Notes under the pieces: model-generated | What the model was told of the DNA's origin: nothing | Seen by the model: only the letters and a program-made list of their open reading frames with translations | The model's database searches: none | Assembly: GCF_018987265.1 (NCBI RefSeq) | Contig: NZ_CP076853.1 | Span: forward strand, 1,178,001 to 1,242,000 | Origin: Rhizobium sp. WYJ-E13 | GTDB lineage: Bacteria > Pseudomonadota > Alphaproteobacteria > Rhizobiales > Rhizobiaceae | Direction of reading: 5' to 3' | DNA length: 64,000 nucleotides | Translations under genes and position numbers: made by a program | In this document: positions 60,554 to 64,000 of the stretch, one piece after another | How positions within the stretch are numbered: position 1 is the stretch's first letter | Layout of the letters: each line of letters opens with the position of its first letter

Positions 60554-62335
60554 TCAGACGGCTTTGCGTGTGTGGGTCAGCTCGGCAACCTTCTTGATGT
60601 GGCTGACGGCAGCCGTGCCGCCCGCCGTCTTGGTGAAGAGATCGAGAACGTCTTCGTCATCGTCACCGACGGGAGTCAGAGCCTTGTCCATGTAGGTCTT
60701 GGCGTCGGCGCCACGCGCAATCAGGAAAGCCGAAACGCTGAGGCCGATGATTGTGCCGGCAAGCGAGAGATGCTTGCGGGCGGTATCGAAGGCAAAACGC
60801 GGCCAGAACAGCAGCGGATGTTCGCGCTTCAGGCCAGGGCGCCGCTCCGAGGGATGTTTCAGGCGCAGAAGGCCGCTCTGCAACGGATGGACATTCTCCA
60901 GCGGTACGGTGGTCGCAAACGAGACCAGGACCTTGACGAGACTGCTCAGCTTGATGTCGGTCGCCACAGCGCGGCGCAGCAAGGTCTTCATATGGTCAGG
61001 CGAGTAGTAGAGCGACCAGGCCTCCTGGTAGATATCTTCCCACTCCTGCTTGCTCATCTTCGGATGCGCTGTGCAGACATGCTCGACATCATAGATATTG
61101 AGATCGGCATCCATCTCGACGCCCTTCTTCCAGAGAACCTGATGGTCCTCGGAGCCGGGGAGCGGCGTCAGAACGAAGAATTCGATGACGTCGAGCGGAA
61201 GCTCTTCCTGAATGATCTTGATGTCGCGGCGGATCGAATCCGGCGTGTCTGCCGGAAAGCCCAGAATATAGCCGGCGAGCGTCATGATGCCCTGCGCCTT
61301 CCAGGCAAGCAGCATCTTGCGATATTCCGTGATCTTGTTCTGGTTCTTCTTGGCGGCGGTCAGATTGTCCGGATTGACATTTTCCAGACCGATGAAGACG
61401 CGGGTGACGCCGGCGCGCTTCGATTTTTCGATGAAGTTCGGGATCTTGTGGCAGAGCGTGTCCACCTGGATCATCAGGCCGAGCGGAATGCCGTCTTTTT
61501 CTCTCAGCTCGATCAGCCGGTCGAAGATCGCTTCCCAATCCTTGTTACGGGCAAAATTGTCGTCGGTAATGAAGAATTTATGGATACCCTGCGCCCAGTT
61601 CATGCGCACTAGCTTCTCGACATCGTCGGCGGAGCGGAAACGGGACTTGCGGCCCTGCACGTTGATGATCGTGCAGAAAGAACATTGATAGGGGCAGCCG
61701 CGGCCTGCATCGAAACTGGTGCTGAGGCCAAGCGTGCGCTGGATATTGTCTTTCGGCAGGAAAGGCACCGGAGTGCCGCCGATGCCGGGAAGGTCATTCA
61801 TGAAATTGTAGAGCGGCTTCAGTTCACCGGCGGCCGCATCACGCAGCACCAGCTCCAGCCGTCCTTCGGCTTCGCCGGCAAACATCGAAACGCCCATCTT
61901 GCGGCATTCCTCAAGGCCGATCGCATCGCCGTCGAGCATCGACAGGCATCCCGATATATGGAAGCCACCCATCGAAACCGGCAGTCCGGCATCGCGGAAC
62001 GGACGGGCGATATCAAGCGCGCGGGGATACTGGTTGGATTGCACGCCGATAAGCGCGATCATCCCGAAGTTGTCGTTGCGCTTGAACTGCGACAGCAGCG
62101 CCGCAAAATCGATCCGTGTATTGGTCTCGTCTATGACTGTAATGTCGATTGCGGTATCGGCGCCAAGAATTTGCCGCTCGGCACAATCCGCGGCAATCCC
62201 GTAGATGGCTGCCAGCGAATTGGAGGGGATCATTGCCCGCCACCAACGGATCACATAGCCGTCGTCGTCATAGTGCGACGGCTTTATCAGGATGAGCTGA
62301 AACCGTCTGCGAGCAGCCTCTGAAGTATCGGACAA
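60554..62335 (-). CDS. B12-binding-domain radical SAM protein
   Basis: This 593-residue protein has a cobalamin-binding-like N-terminal region (ALIGVQSNQYPRALDIARPFRDAGLPVSMGGFHIS near 95-130). A radical SAM core follows, with its cluster motif in RGCPYQCSFCTI near 213-224 (CxxxCxxC) and the TIM-barrel strands FFITDDNFARN and RVFIGLENVNPDNL. A C-terminal extension holds a hydrophobic segment (LSLAGTIIGLSVSAFLIARGA) that may touch the membrane. Such enzymes methylate unactivated carbons or modify lipids; hopanoid methylase belongs to the same broad class, but identity here is not shown. The start is TTG with a weak site; no near ATG exists. Confidence 0.8.
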   Translation of the reverse strand: MSDTSEAARRRFQLILIKPSHYDDDGYVIRWWRAMIPSNSLAAIYGIAADCAERQILGADTAIDITVIDETNTRIDFAALLSQFKRNDNFGMIALIGVQSNQYPRALDIARPFRDAGLPVSMGGFHISGCLSMLDGDAIGLEECRKMGVSMFAGEAEGRLELVLRDAAAGELKPLYNFMNDLPGIGGTPVPFLPKDNIQRTLGLSTSFDAGRGCPYQCSFCTIINVQGRKSRFRSADDVEKLVRMNWAQGIHKFFITDDNFARNKDWEAIFDRLIELREKDGIPLGLMIQVDTLCHKIPNFIEKSKRAGVTRVFIGLENVNPDNLTAAKKNQNKITEYRKMLLAWKAQGIMTLAGYILGFPADTPDSIRRDIKIIQEELPLDVIEFFVLTPLPGSEDHQVLWKKGVEMDADLNIYDVEHVCTAHPKMSKQEWEDIYQEAWSLYYSPDHMKTLLRRAVATDIKLSSLVKVLVSFATTVPLENVHPLQSGLLRLKHPSERRPGLKREHPLLFWPRFAFDTARKHLSLAGTIIGLSVSAFLIARGADAKTYMDKALTPVGDDDEDVLDLFTKTAGGTAAVSHIKKVAELTHTRKAV

Positions 62336-62648
62336 AATATCTATCTTTCGTTGTGGTCTGCATTGCTGGACTTACTGGTACCGCAGGCCGGTCTAAGACA
62401 TGGATTTCAGGCTGTCGAAAGGCGCACCCCATACTTGGGAAGGCGATAAGCAAAACGCAACAGAACAATGTAAGGTGCGAACACGCTGACTTTACCAATA
62501 TCTTTTGACGTAGGATATAGGTAGTTGGCGCGGGGCACAGGCAATCACCAGTAGCGTGCAACGAGACGCCCCGCGGAAAAATGAAAATTAAATATCAGCG
62601 GCTTACGTTCTGCCGCCTGGAAAGGCGAGGGTCCTTCCCCGCGTTTCT
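62336..62648. other. Gene-free region between the radical SAM gene and sthA
   Basis: Both flanking genes are on the minus strand, so this 313-base gap should contain the terminator of sthA and the promoter of the radical SAM gene. GCCTTTCCAGGC (62615-62626 region, minus) is a weak dyad. I see no convincing open frame. Confidence 0.4.
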
Positions 62649-64000
62649 TTAAAGTTCGGACTTTATATCGCCCATGCGGTTCCACGCATCGAGGCCGGCG
62701 ATTTTGTAAGCTTCGGCAAGCGTCGGATAGTTGAAGGTATTTTCGACGAAATATTCGACTGTACCCTTCAGGTTCAGCACGGCCTGGCCGATATGCACCA
62801 GTTCGGTCGCACCTTCGCCGACGATGTGCACGCCGAGCAGCCGGCGCGTCTTCAACGAGAAGATCAGCTTCAGCAAGCCGGTATCGAGGCCCATGATGTG
62901 GCCGCGCGAGGTCTCGCGGAAGCGGGCGATGCCGCATTCATAGGGAATGCCGCGCTCCTTCATTTCCTCTTCCGTCAGGCCGCAGGTGGAGATTTCCGGC
63001 ACGGCATAAATGCCGTAGGGGAAGTATTTCTGCGGCTCCTTGGCGACGGCGCCGATCGCCACGCGCGCTGCAATACGGCCCTGTTCCATCGAAGTCGAGG
63101 CAAGGCTCGGGAAACCGACGACGTCGCCGGCGGCGTAGATGTTCGGTACCGAGGTCTGGAAAGTCTCGGGATTGACCTTCAGACGGCCGCGGCTGTCGGC
63201 TTCGATACCAACGGCCTGTAGGTTCAGCGTATCGGTGGCGCCCATGCGCCCGGCGGCAAACAGCGCCATGTCGGTCACGAGATGCCGGCCGCTGTCGAGC
63301 GTCAACTGCACCTTGCCGGTATCAAGCCGCTCGACCTTCTCTGCCTTCGTGCCGAGCAGCAGCTTCATGTTGCGGTCGCGCAGTTGATAGGTGAAGTCCT
63401 CGACGATTTCCTTGTCGATGAAGTCGAGCATGGTCGACTTCGGATCGATGACGGTTACGGCCGTATCCAGCGCCGAAAAGATTGTCGCATATTCGATGCC
63501 GATAACACCGGCGCCGATGACGACCATCGTGCGCGGCAATTCTTCGATATCGAGCAGTTCGTCGCTGTCGAGCACGGTCTTGTTGTCGAACGGTATGTAG
63601 TCAGGCCGGAAGGGCTTGGTGCCGACGGCGAGCAGAATGCTGGCGCCGGTCACCGTCATCGTGTCGCCGTCGTCCTTGATGACCTGCAGGGTATTGGTAT
63701 CGACGAAGCTTGCCTTGCCGCGGATGTGCTGGACGCGATTGCGGGCGAACTGGTGTTCGAGCACTTCGACTTCATGATCGAGCGTAATCAGCAGGCGGCG
63801 GCGCAGATCTTCGGCACTGATCTCCTGCTTCACGCGGTAACTGCGGCCGTAGAACCCGCGCTCACGCCAGCCGGAAAGATTGAGTGCGGTCTCGCGCAGC
63901 GTCTTGGAAGGGATCGTGCCGGTGTGGACGGAGACACCGCCGACACGCTTTCCTTGCTCGATGACCAGCACTTTCTTGCCGAGTTTTGCAGCCTGTATCG
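62649..64000 (-). CDS. sthA: Soluble pyridine nucleotide transhydrogenase (5' end outside window)
   Basis: This partial flavoprotein of about 450 visible codons balances NADPH and NADH. At the disulfide position of related lipoamide dehydrogenases it reads GGVSVHTGTIPSKTLRE, lacking the CxxxxC pair, as is typical of SthA. The NAD(P) domain has VVIGAGVIGIEYATIFSAL near the middle and the second FAD contact is NIYAAGDVVGFPSLAS. The C-terminal dimer domain with ENTFNYPTLAEAYKIAGLDAWNR is complete. About 15 codons or more of the N-terminus, including the first GxGxxG, are missing beyond the window. The call is firm as a family, less so as the exact gene. Confidence 0.9.
   Translation of the reverse strand, partial: IQAAKLGKKVLVIEQGKRVGGVSVHTGTIPSKTLRETALNLSGWRERGFYGRSYRVKQEISAEDLRRRLLITLDHEVEVLEHQFARNRVQHIRGKASFVDTNTLQVIKDDGDTMTVTGASILLAVGTKPFRPDYIPFDNKTVLDSDELLDIEELPRTMVVIGAGVIGIEYATIFSALDTAVTVIDPKSTMLDFIDKEIVEDFTYQLRDRNMKLLLGTKAEKVERLDTGKVQLTLDSGRHLVTDMALFAAGRMGATDTLNLQAVGIEADSRGRLKVNPETFQTSVPNIYAAGDVVGFPSLASTSMEQGRIAARVAIGAVAKEPQKYFPYGIYAVPEISTCGLTEEEMKERGIPYECGIARFRETSRGHIMGLDTGLLKLIFSLKTRRLLGVHIVGEGATELVHIGQAVLNLKGTVEYFVENTFNYPTLAEAYKIAGLDAWNRMGDIKSEL

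Overview
The window looks like chromosomal DNA of a Rhizobium-type alphaproteobacterium (Rhizobiaceae). Supporting points are high GC, an ExoR-type Sel1 regulator, a PopZ homologue (DUF2497), tatABC next to scpAB and serS-surE-pcm, a fused secDF, DUF1127 micro-proteins, a RIME-like intergenic palindrome and a small RNA with the three-hairpin anti-Shine-Dalgarno layout of the rhizobial alpha-r14 family. No phage, transposase, plasmid or CRISPR genes are seen. The order of most blocks is ordinary for this group. The interest lies in regulatory sites, very small genes and altered active sites.

Layout. 1-1301 (minus): 3'-part of an alanyl-tRNA editing protein behind a cysteine synthase. 1447-8142: a photooxidative-stress island. 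It holds an orphan ChrR-like anti-sigma/cupin protein and a short-chain dehydrogenase on plus, facing a four-gene minus operon (photolyase, flavin amine oxidase, DUF1365, CFA-synthase-like methyltransferase). Both transcription units begin with a TGATCC-N18-TA element typical of singlet-oxygen ECF sigma factors. The CFA-like enzyme has lost two bicarbonate-site residues and ChrR has lost two zinc-ligand cysteines. Together these suggest methylated or furan fatty acid synthesis rather than plain cyclopropanation. 8214-10471: a small secreted protein, an RBBP9-type hydrolase broken by an amber codon, ogt and a RidA-family gene. 10636-18618: a LysR-linked catabolic or salvage locus with an NMT1/ThiY-type ABC importer, a cytosine-deaminase-like amidohydrolase, an FAD oxidase, a flavodoxin-like reductase and a creatininase-family protein; its substrate is unknown. 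18910-22028: 1-Cys peroxiredoxin, tRNA-Asn, tRNA-Cys, two KTSC proteins, and two 32-33 aa membrane proteins, one preceded by an FNR/FixK-like box.

22236-34750: PIMT-like methyltransferase, popZ, valS, a FadL-like porin, exoR, xthA, erpA, dgt and argS. 34812-47315: a long plus-strand cell-envelope and chromosome block (SPOR protein, nagZ, scpA, scpB, tatA, tatB, tatC, serS, surE, pcm, and a lipoprotein with two LysM domains and a catalytically degenerate LytM domain). 47422-54640: a DUF815 ATPase, yajC-secDF, an Mth938 protein, a squalene/phytoene-synthase-family protein and trmFO.

54717-56530: a cluster of short stress-type genes. It contains a two-gene operon with an EcfG/RpoE2-like promoter, two DUF1127 proteins each with its own terminator, and the alpha-r14-like small RNA. 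56839-64000: a DUF2157/GDYXXLXY membrane pair, tRNA-Leu, trigger factor, a B12-binding radical SAM protein and a soluble transhydrogenase cut by the window edge. All assignments come from reading the sequence by eye. Family names and comparisons with E. coli, Rhodobacter or Sinorhizobium proteins are from memory and were not checked by alignment.
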